Below are positions 1 through 9,499 of a stretch of 64,000 nucleotides of DNA, piece after piece. The translations under genes were made by a program, and so were the position numbers. A model generated the notes under the pieces. That model was not told where the DNA came from. It searched no databases and worked only from the letters and a program-made list of their open reading frames with translations. The stretch's first letter is position 1, and every line of letters starts with the position of its first letter. Origin of the DNA: Fictibacillus phosphorivorans (lineage in GTDB: Bacteria; Bacillota; Bacilli; Bacillales; Fictibacillaceae); NCBI RefSeq assembly GCF_007673525.1, contig NZ_VDZU01000001.1, positions 1,808,177 through 1,872,176 of the forward strand, read 5' to 3'.

Positions 1-1293
1 AAACAACAACTACTAGAAGAAGTTTCTGAATTTTTAGCAGCATATCTAAAATCAGGTAGATTTGGATTCGCATCTTTTATCAAAAAATTAAATTTAAATA
101 TAAACAACATAGAACAATTACTTAGAATACATTTCATCTTAAAACCAGAAATAAAACGATTTGCACAAGAGCTTCCGAATCGAATTAGAAAATTCAAAAC
201 ATCAACTATTGTTAAAAATGAAATCCTAACAGGCCAAGTTAAAGGTCAAATTAATTGGACCAAAACTATAAATTACAGATTAAATACCAATCCTAAGGAT
301 AGAACGACATTTTCTTGTAATGAAAAATATCGGAATTATACGATCAAAGAAAATTTAGTTCTAAAAGAAGTAATTGATATCATTTATTCAATTCTTAATG
401 AAATTTCATGGGATAAAGTTTCTAAATATTCTTGGATGAATGAATGGCTGGTAATTAAACCTCAATTTGAAACTCTATATTTAAAGAATGTATATCTGAA
501 AAGAATCAATAATAAAGGTTTATTTGTAACTGACCGAATGATACTAGAAGTATTAAACCATCGAAATCCGTTATACAGAGAGGCAGCAGAGCTTTTGTTG
601 TCCTACAGGAAGATTATGAATTATAAGCTACATCAGAAGGAAGTCGCTAAACTACTTTCTGATACTTTTATAAGTCCAGATAAAGAGGAAGTACTATTTG
701 AACTTTACTGGGTTATTAAGATGATAAAGAGTAATACAAAAGACGCTGAACTAAACATTATTGACGGAAAAAATCAGGTTGTTGCTAGTTGGATAACCGA
801 AAATTACAAGTATGATATCTATCATGATTCAACAGGATCAAATGATTTGAAATTTCTCGTGAAATGGCATGAAGTACAATACAGTAATAATGAATATTTA
901 AATAGAAAAGTTTTAAGTATGCAAGATTCTAAGAGATTAGCAGAAAGCTATTTTAATTTTTCTTTGCATGATTCTATGTGGAGCGGCAGACCGGATTTTT
1001 TAGTGGAGGTAAGGGAAATCCATTCAAACAATATGGTGAAAATAGTTATTGGGGAAGTAAAATATACGAAAAATAGGGATTACGCTGTACAAGGTATGAG
1101 AGAATTAATTGACTATATTTGGCTAATCAAAGATAGAGAAATGAAGTATATTAATCATGGAGACTATAGTCAGGTGCAAATTAAAGGTATTTTATGCTTA
1201 GATGATATTCCAATACAGAAATGCCACAGTAAAGAGCAATCGATTTCTGTGGTAACAATTAATGATGTTAACGACTATTTGAAAATTACTTAG
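1..1293 (+). CDS. PD-(D/E)XK-type nuclease of a defence locus, 5' end outside the window
   Basis: The reading frame is open from base 1 to the stop at 1293, so the start lies upstream of the window (430 residues visible). The N-terminal half contains a segment with G-Q-I-N-W, a spaced T and R, then NYTIKENLVLKEVI, resembling regions seen in restriction-type nuclease families. Near the C-terminus the pattern G-R-P-D-F-L, about 20 residues, then G-E-V-K-Y-T fits a PD-(D/E)XK active site. It is followed after 51 bases by the McrB-like gene on the same strand, which suggests one defence operon. The exact family is not recognised. An internal ATG at 436 is unlikely to be the real start because coding continues before it. 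Confidence 0.7.
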   Translation, partial: KQQLLEEVSEFLAAYLKSGRFGFASFIKKLNLNINNIEQLLRIHFILKPEIKRFAQELPNRIRKFKTSTIVKNEILTGQVKGQINWTKTINYRLNTNPKDRTTFSCNEKYRNYTIKENLVLKEVIDIIYSILNEISWDKVSKYSWMNEWLVIKPQFETLYLKNVYLKRINNKGLFVTDRMILEVLNHRNPLYREAAELLLSYRKIMNYKLHQKEVAKLLSDTFISPDKEEVLFELYWVIKMIKSNTKDAELNIIDGKNQVVASWITENYKYDIYHDSTGSNDLKFLVKWHEVQYSNNEYLNRKVLSMQDSKRLAESYFNFSLHDSMWSGRPDFLVEVREIHSNNMVKIVIGEVKYTKNRDYAVQGMRELIDYIWLIKDREMKYINHGDYSQVQIKGILCLDDIPIQKCHSKEQSISVVTINDVNDYLKIT

Positions 1294-1344
1294 TAAAAGA
1301 GAGGAGTTAATTGTTACCACTCTCTATACATACAGGAGATAGAT

Positions 1345-3378
1345 ATGATAAAGCAAAAAAGAAGTTGGTCTAAACTAAATAATGAGATGATTGCACGAAA
1401 AAAAGTAGACTGGTCCATTTTCTTGAATGGTTCTCATATTCCTCTAGAATTTCATGAGGATTTTGAAGAAGCTAATCGAGGGAGTCATATTAATAGAGGA
1501 GAAAAAAGCAAAGTTAAGCTATTAATTAATGACAGAGAGTTCGATGCTCAGTTAGCTAATTTTGATAAGAAAAGTTCTAGTGTAGATTCATTGCAACTTA
1601 GGTATGACAGTAACACTGAATTAAAACAAATTCTTAAATCTACTTTTAATTATAGTTATGAGTACATAAAAGAAAGAAAAGTAGAAAATGAAAAACAGTT
1701 AGTTCAAGTACCAAAAGAACAAGCAGAATATATGGAGTTTTATAAAACGGAAAACCCGTTCACCTATAAAGTGAAGTTAATTCCAACTAAAAGGAAACTG
1801 ATGAATGACTTTTGGTGGGTAAACCAGGGGAAAACCCATATACAAGAAAGAAACGGGGGTTATCTTTGGGCTCCCCAAAGAGCAAAGAATGGAACTCAAT
1901 TAGCTCATCATATTGACTTATTAAAAGCAAAAATAGGGGATATAGTTTTTGTATATAGCAATATGAATATCCGCTGTATTGGGATAGTGAACAAAGAAGC
2001 TAAACAACATGGTAAACCAGAAGAAATAAAAACAGATGAATGGCAAGTAGATGGAAATCTATTAGGTGTTACTTATTTTGATTTAGAAAAACCAATCCCC
2101 AAAATAGACATTCCTGAAAGATGGAGAATTGAAGAAAGTGGCCCTTTTGATAAGCATGGTGATATTAAACAAGGTTATTTTTATTCTGTATCAAAGGAAT
2201 TTGCACAGCAAATGTATCATATGTTCGGAGAGGGTTTTCCTATGGAAATTAGAAATTCTTTTTTTGCGGGAAGTAATGATAATAAACAAAAAGTAAATGA
2301 ATTAGTTAATCATAGTCATTCCTACATACAAAGCAAAGGGTTCTACTACAAAAAAGAAGAAGTCATCAATCTTTACTTGTCATTAAAAACAAAACCTTTT
2401 GTTATACTCTCCGGAATATCTGGTACAGGTAAAACGAAAATGGTTCAGTGGTTTGCTGAGAGTTTAGGGGCTACAGAGAGAAATGGTAAGTTCACCTTAA
2501 TTCCAGTTCGGCCCGACTGGAGTGATGGTTCTGATCTATTAGGATATGTAGATATTAAGGGTGACTTTAAGAAAGGTCCTTTAACTTCAGTTCTAGAAAG
2601 GGCAATGGATGAACCGGATAAGCCTTTCTTTGTTTTATTGGATGAAATGAACTTAGCTCGAGTCGAATATTACTTCAGTGATTTATTAAGTGTAATGGAA
2701 AGTAGAAGATGGGAAAATGAAGAGATTGTAACGACACCGGTACTACCTTTTAAGGTGGAGGGCAGAGACATTATTCTACCTTCAAATGTTTATATTGTTG
2801 GAACGGTAAATATGGACGAGACGACACATCCTTTTAGTAAAAAGGTGTTGGACCGTGCGAATACAATTGAGTTTAATAGAGTTCAATTAGATCACTTTGC
2901 TTTCTTAGAAGATCTTGAAGAACAGGAACCTTTGACTATTGAAAATCAGTCTTTAGCGGGAGAATTCTTGCATTTAAAAGATGCATACAAAGATAACTTA
3001 GCTTTAATCAAAAAGGTAACGGATGTGTTAGTCGGTATTAACAAACAACTGGAAGGTATTGGTGCACAGGTGGGTTATCGTGTACGGGATGAGGTTTGCT
3101 TTTATGTGATTTATAGCGAAAAAGATAACTTACAGACATTTGAAGAAGCAATGGATCAATCGATTCTACAAAAGATACTCCCTAGAATTTCTGGTAGTGA
3201 TGAACGTGTATGGGATACGCTTAAAGGACTTTATATCATTTGTACAAATCAAGTCTACGATAAAGATGTCCTACCTGATTTCGATAAAGCGATATATCCT
3301 AAGTCTGCACAAAAGATTGTGGATATGATTAGGAGGTATCAGCTAGATGGCTTCACTTCCTTCTGGGTTGGTTCGTGA
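1345..3378 (+). CDS. McrB-like AAA+ GTPase with EVE/PUA-like reader domain (type IV restriction)
   Basis: A 677-residue motor subunit of a modification-dependent restriction system. Residues 1-110 form an unassigned head (I-P-L-E-F-H-E-D-F, then S-H-I-N-R-G). Residues about 150-300 resemble an EVE/PUA-like base reader (F-W-W-V-N-Q-G-K, then G-G-Y-L-W-A-P and G-D-I-V-F-V-Y). The C-terminal AAA+ module has Walker A GISGTGKT at 357-364, Walker B VLLDEMN around 430-436 and the sensor segment GTVNMDE. McrB proteins use GTP to drive translocation and recruit McrC. A ribosome site AGGAG precedes the ATG. The last 32 bases overlap the next gene, which implies translational coupling. Which modified base is read cannot be told from sequence. 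Confidence 0.85.
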   Translation: MIKQKRSWSKLNNEMIARKKVDWSIFLNGSHIPLEFHEDFEEANRGSHINRGEKSKVKLLINDREFDAQLANFDKKSSSVDSLQLRYDSNTELKQILKSTFNYSYEYIKERKVENEKQLVQVPKEQAEYMEFYKTENPFTYKVKLIPTKRKLMNDFWWVNQGKTHIQERNGGYLWAPQRAKNGTQLAHHIDLLKAKIGDIVFVYSNMNIRCIGIVNKEAKQHGKPEEIKTDEWQVDGNLLGVTYFDLEKPIPKIDIPERWRIEESGPFDKHGDIKQGYFYSVSKEFAQQMYHMFGEGFPMEIRNSFFAGSNDNKQKVNELVNHSHSYIQSKGFYYKKEEVINLYLSLKTKPFVILSGISGTGKTKMVQWFAESLGATERNGKFTLIPVRPDWSDGSDLLGYVDIKGDFKKGPLTSVLERAMDEPDKPFFVLLDEMNLARVEYYFSDLLSVMESRRWENEEIVTTPVLPFKVEGRDIILPSNVYIVGTVNMDETTHPFSKKVLDRANTIEFNRVQLDHFAFLEDLEEQEPLTIENQSLAGEFLHLKDAYKDNLALIKKVTDVLVGINKQLEGIGAQVGYRVRDEVCFYVIYSEKDNLQTFEEAMDQSILQKILPRISGSDERVWDTLKGLYIICTNQVYDKDVLPDFDKAIYPKSAQKIVDMIRRYQLDGFTSFWVGS

Positions 3379-5830
3379 GGATGTTGAACTCGTATTAATC
3401 GAAACGGATGAATTTACTCTTTTTATGAAAGGGAAACCTTATCATCAGCGGTTTGAAGGGTTGTCTCAATATAAGAAGAAACTGCAGAATGAAACGATGG
3501 AGTTTAAGGTTGAGGGAAAGTCCCTTCAGTTTGTTAAAGTTTTCGATGTAGACCAACAAGTGTTAGCAGCTGGCTCAACATTTAGACCTATCTTTTTTGA
3601 AAATGGAAACTATCAAATTATCGTTACATCCAAAATAGATTCAGAGTTAGAATTCTATCACGAACATCATCTTTTACGAAATGCTGTGAGCAGTGTTCCG
3701 GTAGGTCCAAAACAGGTTCTGATGGGAAGTCTACAATTTCAAAATGAAGTCGGTTTGTCTTCTTTTGAAATTCGTACCCAAGGAAAAACCTTATTATCTG
3801 TAACTTTTGAAATCTTTCCTTCCAAGCTTGATTATAAAGAAGATTATCGAAAGCTACTAGATGAAGTGAATGAAGAAATTTATAATCTAGCTTTTCATTT
3901 TTTACGAAAAACGTATCTTGGTGCGAGGACTAGGGTAGAGGGAGAAGCAAGTGCTGTTGAATTTTATCGATTGATTCAACACCATTTCAGATCCTTTTTA
4001 CAAGCGATTAAAAGGATTGAACAACAGCCGCATCATCAACTGATTACCACTCATCAGAAAGTGAGAGGTGATCAAATTAAGAAAATGGACTCTTACGGTC
4101 GAAATCAGCTTAGAAAAAAAGTTTCATTGTTTCAAGAGGTTCCAAATGGTATTCAGTTTGAGAACAAACAACTTATGCCTATTGAAGGTTGGCAAGTTAA
4201 AAAAGAGCACTCATTTGATACGATGGAAAACCGTCTTATTAAGTGGTTGATGATTCGCATTGAAGATAAGTTGAAAGATTTGCTTAAAAAGGTAGAAGCT
4301 CCTAGTGGAAGATACAAAACAGAACCAGATCAAGAAGTGTTTAAGACGATCAAAGACATGCAGAAGCTACTGCAACAAAGAATTAAAAATCCATTTTGGA
4401 AAACCATTAGTAAGTTGGATCGTTCAGTAATGAGTTTAGTCATTCAGATGGCACCAGGATATAGAGAAGCTTTTCAAATCTATGTTTTACTTTCCCGTGG
4501 ATTAGAACTACATGGTCAAATCTATAAAATGTCAGTTAAAGATGTAGCTCAGCTTTATGAGTATTGGACATATCTTAAGCTTGGTGCTCTCTTAGATAAG
4601 AAGTATGTACTCTTATCTCAAGATGTGGTGAAGGTGAATCGAGAAGGACTGTTTGTGAACCTCGACGGTAGTAATTCTGCTAAACGCGTTTATCAACATC
4701 CACATACAGGAGAGAAGATTATTCTTCAATATCAAAAGGAAGAAAGGCATCTACCTACAATCACACAGAAACCAGATACGATGCTGAGCATTCAGAAGAA
4801 AGGCAAGGACTACAGTTATAACTATATTTTTGATGCCAAGTATCGTATTGATTTTGCAGTAGAAGATAGTTATTACGGAAAAAGATATAAAAGCCCTGGT
4901 CCGATGGAGGATGATATAAACACGATGCATCGTTACCGAGATGCGCTAGTTATTCAGCATGATGGGCCATATGAACGTACAGCCTTTGGGGCATATGTGT
5001 TATTCCCTTGGTTTGAAGAAGAATTGTATGAGCAGCATGCATTTTATAAAAGCATTGAGACCGTTAATATTGGTGGATTACCTTTCTTACCAAATGCAAC
5101 AAGGTTAGTTGAGCAATTTGTAGAACACCTCATTGAAAAAAGTCCTGAAGAAATTCAAGAAGAAGGCATACTACCAAGAGGTACATTAGATCGCTGGCAG
5201 TCTTCATTAGATGAAACCGTTCTGGTTGGCTTAGTAAGTGATGAGGAAGTTTTTAACGATTGTATCCTACAAACAACGTTTAAAATAGCTGTGAAGGACT
5301 TGAAAAAAGGGTGGCAAGAGGCAAAGCATGTTGCCCTTTACCTATCTAGTAAAGTTTCGAAAAATAATGGAGTAAAGTATTACGGTAAGATTGATGACAT
5401 CATGTTCAGTTCGCCAGGTAGTAATATACAACTGGTTACATTTACAGTGACTGTTTGGAAAGAATTGAAGCAAGTAATTAAACCGGTTGGTTATGGAATA
5501 TCTTCATACATGCTAACTACACTAAATTCTTTGAAAGAAGCTAAAGAATTACCTGAACTTTATATGAAAAGTAATGATGAGTTAGCGGTTTGGCGAACAA
5601 TGCGTAGGTTAACTAACAATCCTAAAGTAAACTTAAACCATAAACATGTTGATAGAGCATCAGAGATTGTTCAGATACAATCGGGTGAAATATTGGTTTC
5701 TGTAAGCGAGTTTGAAATACAGGTAAAACGTTTAGTGGACTCACAGTTTGAGTCAATAGATAAGGCTGAATTTGTTTTAAATCCAAACAAGCTTTTCAAG
5801 AAAGTTATTGATATTTTAAATAAAAAGTAG
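3347..5830 (+). CDS. McrC-like DUF2357 protein with PD-(D/E)XK nuclease
   Basis: An 827-residue partner of the McrB-like GTPase. The N-terminal third contains the DUF2357-type segment LDYKEDYRKLLDEVNEEIYN followed by LAFHFLRKTYLGA. Residues about 470-500 carry P-D-T-M at 476 and F-D-A-K at 495-498, fitting a PD-(D/E)XK active site, so this subunit should cut DNA. It is longer than classical McrC (about 350 residues), as usual for DUF2357-type McrC proteins. The start at 3347 is chosen because AGGAGG at about 3331 lies at proper distance; the gene overlaps the McrB end by 32 bases. A hairpin directly overlaps and follows the stop codon. Confidence 0.82.
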   Translation: MASLPSGLVREDVELVLIETDEFTLFMKGKPYHQRFEGLSQYKKKLQNETMEFKVEGKSLQFVKVFDVDQQVLAAGSTFRPIFFENGNYQIIVTSKIDSELEFYHEHHLLRNAVSSVPVGPKQVLMGSLQFQNEVGLSSFEIRTQGKTLLSVTFEIFPSKLDYKEDYRKLLDEVNEEIYNLAFHFLRKTYLGARTRVEGEASAVEFYRLIQHHFRSFLQAIKRIEQQPHHQLITTHQKVRGDQIKKMDSYGRNQLRKKVSLFQEVPNGIQFENKQLMPIEGWQVKKEHSFDTMENRLIKWLMIRIEDKLKDLLKKVEAPSGRYKTEPDQEVFKTIKDMQKLLQQRIKNPFWKTISKLDRSVMSLVIQMAPGYREAFQIYVLLSRGLELHGQIYKMSVKDVAQLYEYWTYLKLGALLDKKYVLLSQDVVKVNREGLFVNLDGSNSAKRVYQHPHTGEKIILQYQKEERHLPTITQKPDTMLSIQKKGKDYSYNYIFDAKYRIDFAVEDSYYGKRYKSPGPMEDDINTMHRYRDALVIQHDGPYERTAFGAYVLFPWFEEELYEQHAFYKSIETVNIGGLPFLPNATRLVEQFVEHLIEKSPEEIQEEGILPRGTLDRWQSSLDETVLVGLVSDEEVFNDCILQTTFKIAVKDLKKGWQEAKHVALYLSSKVSKNNGVKYYGKIDDIMFSSPGSNIQLVTFTVTVWKELKQVIKPVGYGISSYMLTTLNSLKEAKELPELYMKSNDELAVWRTMRRLTNNPKVNLNHKHVDRASEIVQIQSGEILVSVSEFEIQVKRLVDSQFESIDKAEFVLNPNKLFKKVIDILNKK

Positions 5831-5857
5831 CTCAAGGAATATTTCCTTGAGCTTTTA
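5829..5857 (+). terminator. Rho-independent terminator after the defence operon
   Basis: An 11-bp perfect stem, AGCTCAAGGAA with TTCCTTGAGCT and a three-base loop, is followed by TTTT. It begins inside the TAG stop of the McrC-like gene and can also serve the convergent ArsR gene. Confidence 0.75.
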
Positions 5858-5863
5858 AATCTG

Positions 5864-6190
5864 TTATGAGTTATCTTTTTCAACATAATGCTTCAACATA
5901 GCCAACTTATTACACCAAAACTTCTCATAATAAGCTAGCCATTGCTTCACTTCCGTTAAAGGCTCTGGATGCAGCTGATAAATTTTCTCCCGGCCTTCTT
6001 TTCGACCTGAAATGAGTTCAGCCTCCGTTAAAATCTGAAGATGCTTCGTCACAGCGGTTCGACTCATATCAAAGTGATTCACAATCTCTGAAATCGGCCG
6101 CTCATCTTCAGAAAGAAGCCTTAATACTTCACGTCTTGTTGGATCGGCAATTGCTTTAAAGACATCGTGTTTTTCTGCTGGTGCTGCCAT
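5864..6190 (-). CDS. ArsR-family winged-helix repressor
   Basis: A 108-residue ArsR-type regulator. The winged helix runs from about residue 10 to 85 (ADPTRREVLRLLSE, then MSRTAVTKHLQIL as recognition helix, and GREKIYQLHPEPL as wing). No cysteine-rich metal-binding motif is visible, so it fits the branch of ArsR proteins paired with SRPBCC proteins rather than metal sensors. Its ATG begins on the base next to the stop of the SRPBCC gene upstream, and its ribosome site GAGGG lies in the end of that gene, so the two are one operon. It probably binds the paired repeats at 6639-6686. Confidence 0.85.
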   Translation of the reverse strand: MAAPAEKHDVFKAIADPTRREVLRLLSEDERPISEIVNHFDMSRTAVTKHLQILTEAELISGRKEGREKIYQLHPEPLTEVKQWLAYYEKFWCNKLAMLKHYVEKDNS

Positions 6191-6616
6191 TTAACCCTCA
6201 ACGACCTTTTTCAGTCTCTCATTTACAATACCAACCCATCCGCCGTTCATGCGGTCACGCACATCTTGCGCTTTTTGATTGGCTTTCCCAACGATCGCGT
6301 CTTCTTCTTTCCAGCCGCTGTGGATCAGTGTGTACTCTGTCTGATCTCCTTTTTCCACTAACAAAAACGTAACGACCCAGCCCTCTGTGTCCCATGCAAA
6401 GGAAAGCTTATGTGGTTCATTAATCACGAGCACTTTACACGGTGAGGGACCAAAAGGGGACTGGATGTGAAACTCATGTCCTTCTTCTGCTTTAAAGTCA
6501 TTCGGCATGAACCACGCTGACATGCCTTCTGATGTTGATACAGAATCCCACACTTTTTGAATCGGTGCGTTAAAGGTTGCGGTTTGTTTAATATCTGGTA
6601 GTGTTGACACAAGCAT
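6191..6616 (-). CDS. SRPBCC/AHSA1-family protein
   Basis: A 141-residue START-like (SRPBCC) ligand-binding fold. Signs are the N-terminal [20 protein letters not shown], the W-F-M-P segment, and the C-terminal helix with [11 protein letters not shown]. These small helix-grip proteins bind hydrophobic ligands; the ligand here is unknown. AGGAG lies four bases before the ATG. It is the first gene of an operon with the ArsR regulator that follows it. A similar module, with reversed gene order, lies at 13934-14809. Confidence 0.8.
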   Translation of the reverse strand: MLVSTLPDIKQTATFNAPIQKVWDSVSTSEGMSAWFMPNDFKAEEGHEFHIQSPFGPSPCKVLVINEPHKLSFAWDTEGWVVTFLLVEKGDQTEYTLIHSGWKEEDAIVGKANQKAQDVRDRMNGGWVGIVNERLKKVVEG

Positions 6617-6638
6617 TCATCTCCTAATCTGAATATGT

Positions 6639-6688
6639 AACCATTTGGTTGTACGTTTAGAATATAACACCTTTTGGTTGTATGTCAA
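6639..6688 (-). promoter_or_regulatory. Promoter with two ArsR-type operator repeats
   Basis: On the minus strand, TTGACA (6683-6688) and TATATT (6661-6666) are spaced by 16 bases. Two direct copies of CC(A/T)TTTGGTTGTA(C/T)GT lie at 6641-6656 and 6670-6685. One fills the promoter spacer and the other lies just after the -10 box; the starts are 29 bp apart. The first copy also contains AACCA/TGGTT symmetry. The position suggests repression by the ArsR protein of the same operon. Confidence 0.65.
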
Positions 6689-6761
6689 TTCATTCTGAGG
6701 TGATTGGATAAATATGCTAAAATATAGGAATACAACGTGTTCATGAAAAGAGGCTAACGGC

Positions 6762-7592
6762 ATGACCCAAACGCAAACAAGAAATGAACCAAAACGTATA
6801 CCTGAAGAAGTAAAGGAAGTATTGAATTCTTACTTTGAAAAAATAGAGAAGAAGCTGCCAAACAAGTTAGAGTCACTTTACCTATTCGGCTCTGTTTCCA
6901 TTGGAGCTTACCAAGAAGGATTAAGTGACATCGACTTTTACGCGGTTACAAAAGAAAAGCTAACACATTCAGAAGTAGAGAAATTAAAAGAAATTCATCA
7001 TGAGATGAGAAAAGAGTATCCGAAGCCGAGTTTAGATGGCATGTATCTGACGCGAGAAGATCTAGAGAGTGAAAATAACGGTGATTCCTCTTGTCCGTAT
7101 TTTAATGAAGGAAAGCTTCAAAGTTATCAATCTTTTAACCGTAATTGGATCGACGCGTATCAACTTCAGACATATGGTATCGTCGTTAAAGGACTGCCGA
7201 TCGAAACATACAATCTATCTGTAGATTGGACAGAATTGAAATCAAACTTGATAGAGAACATTAACGGATATTGGCTGAACTGGGTGAGAAATTGTGAGCG
7301 TTTTCCGTCTCTTCAGTTTATAGGACTATATATGAGTGCAAACATGATCGAGTGGGGAGTGCTCGGGGTGACGCGACTTTATTATTCAATAAGAGAAGAA
7401 GACATCACTTCAAAAGCGGGAGCTGGTAAATACGCACTTCAAACGGTTCCTGAAGCGTATCATCAAATCATCCGAGAAGCACTGCGGATCCGAAACGGCA
7501 ATAAGTTCTCGCATTACGGCTCGATGGGGAAGAGAAGAAATGATGCACTCAGCTATATGAAGTATATAATTAGAGAATGTAATAACTTGTAA
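6762..7592 (+). CDS. Nucleotidyltransferase related to aminoglycoside adenylyltransferases
   Basis: A 276-residue protein. Residues about 40-60 carry LFGSVSIGAYQEGLSDIDF, the G-S-x(9-10)-D-x-D motif of the Pol-beta nucleotidyltransferase fold. The C-terminal part (residues 160-270, with YSIREEDITSKAGAGKYAL and REALRIRNG) resembles the helical DUF4111 domain of AadA/ANT(9)-type enzymes that adenylate streptomycin or spectinomycin. Resistance activity is only an inference. The gene stands divergent from the SRPBCC/ArsR operon. Confidence 0.75.
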   Translation: MTQTQTRNEPKRIPEEVKEVLNSYFEKIEKKLPNKLESLYLFGSVSIGAYQEGLSDIDFYAVTKEKLTHSEVEKLKEIHHEMRKEYPKPSLDGMYLTREDLESENNGDSSCPYFNEGKLQSYQSFNRNWIDAYQLQTYGIVVKGLPIETYNLSVDWTELKSNLIENINGYWLNWVRNCERFPSLQFIGLYMSANMIEWGVLGVTRLYYSIREEDITSKAGAGKYALQTVPEAYHQIIREALRIRNGNKFSHYGSMGKRRNDALSYMKYIIRECNNL

Positions 7593-7618
7593 GACTCATA
7601 GAAAAGGATGGGACGAAA

Positions 7619-7927
7619 ATGGCGAAATTAGTGTTTAAGAGAGACAGTCAGTTTATGAACAAGATGAGAAAGTTTGATATCTACTTGAACGAGAGCAAGA
7701 CAGAACAGATCAAAGACGGAGAAACGAAACAACTGGATGTAGCTCCTGGCGAGTATATCGTAAAGATGCAGATCGACTGGGTAGAGAGCGCAACGCACAA
7801 GATTCAGATTGGTGCAGATGACACCGTTCATTTTCAGTGCGGCAGCCGATTGAAGGGCATGAAGATTCTAAAAGCCTCTTCTGCTATGAACACAGTGGAT
7901 GAATACATCTATTTAGAAAAGAAGTAA
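7619..7927 (+). CDS. Small beta-rich protein of unknown function
   Basis: A 102-residue protein without a signal peptide. The pattern FDIYLNESKTEQIKDGETK, LDVAPGEYIVKMQID, then a hydrophobic strand and FQCGSRLKGMK, suggests a PEGA-like or transthyretin-like beta sandwich. It follows the nucleotidyltransferase gene by 26 bases and is two bases from the next translated region, so it may be part of a four-gene unit to 9442. No function is assigned. Confidence 0.6.
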   Translation: MAKLVFKRDSQFMNKMRKFDIYLNESKTEQIKDGETKQLDVAPGEYIVKMQIDWVESATHKIQIGADDTVHFQCGSRLKGMKILKASSAMNTVDEYIYLEKK

Positions 7928-7949
7928 GGTGAATGAGGAGAGGATTCCG

Positions 7950-8174
7950 ATGAACAGACTGCAGCATCTGCTTTATGGATTTCTAGTCGGACTTGGGTTT
8001 ATGTCACTAAGTCTAGTGGATCTGGAGCGTTTTGGTCCATTTGGCGCCTTAATCTGGTTTATCAATACGGTCTTGTATTATGTAGGTTACGGAGTTGTGG
8101 TCGTTCTCGGAGTCTGGATCTTATTCTTAGTCATGGGAGAACTGGGGGAACAGTCACAAAAGGAGCGGGAGTAG
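7950..8174 (+). CDS. Small two-helix membrane protein
   Basis: A 74-residue protein with two hydrophobic segments (LLYGFLVGLGFMSLSLV and LYYVGYGVVVVLGVWILFLV) and a charged C-terminus. The ATG at 7950 is preferred over a GTG at 7929 because GAGGAG lies about nine bases before it. The stop overlaps the GTG start of the next gene (TAGTG), so translation is coupled. Function unknown. Confidence 0.6.
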   Translation: MNRLQHLLYGFLVGLGFMSLSLVDLERFGPFGALIWFINTVLYYVGYGVVVVLGVWILFLVMGELGEQSQKERE

Positions 8175-9442
8175 TGGATAGCAGAATACAAGCATTCTTA
8201 GATCAAGCTCAAACAACGTTCGGACTAGGAAACTACTATTTACATCATCATAGTCTATGGCGGGACGTGAACCACTTCAACGAAACGAGTTACACACTTT
8301 GTTTGGAGTGGTTTCCGAATGGAACGGTGTCCGATGAAGATGGTTCAAATCCTGATGGTACAGCGGTCATTGAATACAACGTGAACACCGGAAACTTGAA
8401 GAATGCGATCTTTGTTATGGGTGAGACTTATGCACAAGATGGAATCACATTTAATGGTGGAACTGAGGAAGTCATTAAGTGGATCGAACAAGAAACCGGA
8501 TTAACATATAACGAGCAGTTCCAACTACATAACGAAACAGATAATGAAATAGAATTTAGAGCTTTTATAGCCGGTATTCCTGTCTCACCGGCTGGTTACA
8601 TTGAAGTGAAATGGAATGATAATCGAGAACTGACCTTCTTTTCAGTTCATGGAGAGTTTCCGACAGGTGATCAGGTAATACGTGAAACCAATAGCCTTTC
8701 TTTAGAGGAAGAAGAACACATCGCTAAGGAACAAGTAAAAAGAATTGAATATCCGTCGTTTGACCAAAGGAAGCTATTTGCCGTGTATGCGGTGGAAGAG
8801 ATCTACATAAGAAACAAAGATAAGATGACCAAGTCGTTTGAAATCCTTCAAGATGGCGGGACTTCAAAAAAAGTGAATCGCATTTTGGAGTGGAACAAGC
8901 CAATTACTGTAGCTTTTGAACGTAAAGAAATCGATTTGCAAGAAGAGATTACCGTAGATGAAGCCTTTTCCTGCACGCCTTCTCCAACCACCCGACCTAT
9001 TACGGAGGAAGATGAGAAGAAGTGTGTGGAAGCAGTAGAACGATTGTTGCGGCAGGAATATTCAGAAGACTCTGGGATATGGCGTGTGAACACTCTTCAT
9101 CGAGACAAAAAGTTTCTAGTTGCGACACTCGGAATGGATCAACATGAAACCCGGGTTTTTAAAAGAAAACTGTCAGTATTCCTTGATCCACATTTGATGG
9201 ACGTTGTGAACTACATCGACAACCAGTTCATGTTAGAGATGTATGATTCCTTTAAAGCACCTGGTGTAGTAACGATCACACAAGACGAAGCGTATGAGAA
9301 ATTGAAAGGTTTGATTGAGCTTAAGCCTTTTTATGTGTATGACGATGAAGAGAAGCAGTATATTCTATGCGGTAAATTAGACAGTCATCATGGAGTGAAC
9401 GCTGAGACGGGTGAAGTGGTTTTGTTAGATGAATTAGGATAA
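8174..9442 (+). CDS. Soluble repeat protein, possibly YcdB/YcdC-like
   Basis: A 422-residue protein starting with GTG one base into the previous stop. It has no signal peptide. Two halves share a layout: a strand-rich segment with G-T-A-V-I-E-Y-N-V-N-T-G-N-L followed by helices with repeated E-E-E-x-x-A motifs, and a C-terminal H-H-G-V-N-A-E-T-G-E-V. This alternation recalls the YcdB/YcdC (DUF4901) repeat, but the match is from memory and weak. No catalytic motif is visible. Confidence 0.55.
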   Translation: MDSRIQAFLDQAQTTFGLGNYYLHHHSLWRDVNHFNETSYTLCLEWFPNGTVSDEDGSNPDGTAVIEYNVNTGNLKNAIFVMGETYAQDGITFNGGTEEVIKWIEQETGLTYNEQFQLHNETDNEIEFRAFIAGIPVSPAGYIEVKWNDNRELTFFSVHGEFPTGDQVIRETNSLSLEEEEHIAKEQVKRIEYPSFDQRKLFAVYAVEEIYIRNKDKMTKSFEILQDGGTSKKVNRILEWNKPITVAFERKEIDLQEEITVDEAFSCTPSPTTRPITEEDEKKCVEAVERLLRQEYSEDSGIWRVNTLHRDKKFLVATLGMDQHETRVFKRKLSVFLDPHLMDVVNYIDNQFMLEMYDSFKAPGVVTITQDEAYEKLKGLIELKPFYVYDDEEKQYILCGKLDSHHGVNAETGEVVLLDELG

Positions 9443-9499
9443 GTTCTATTTTCTCACCAGGTTAAGGTTTATATCATACAGAAAATGGAGGTCTTACAT

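Noticed and set aside
5671..5886. Minus-strand frame over the end of the McrC-like gene
   Set aside because: It overlaps coding sequence and the terminator and encodes low-complexity residues.
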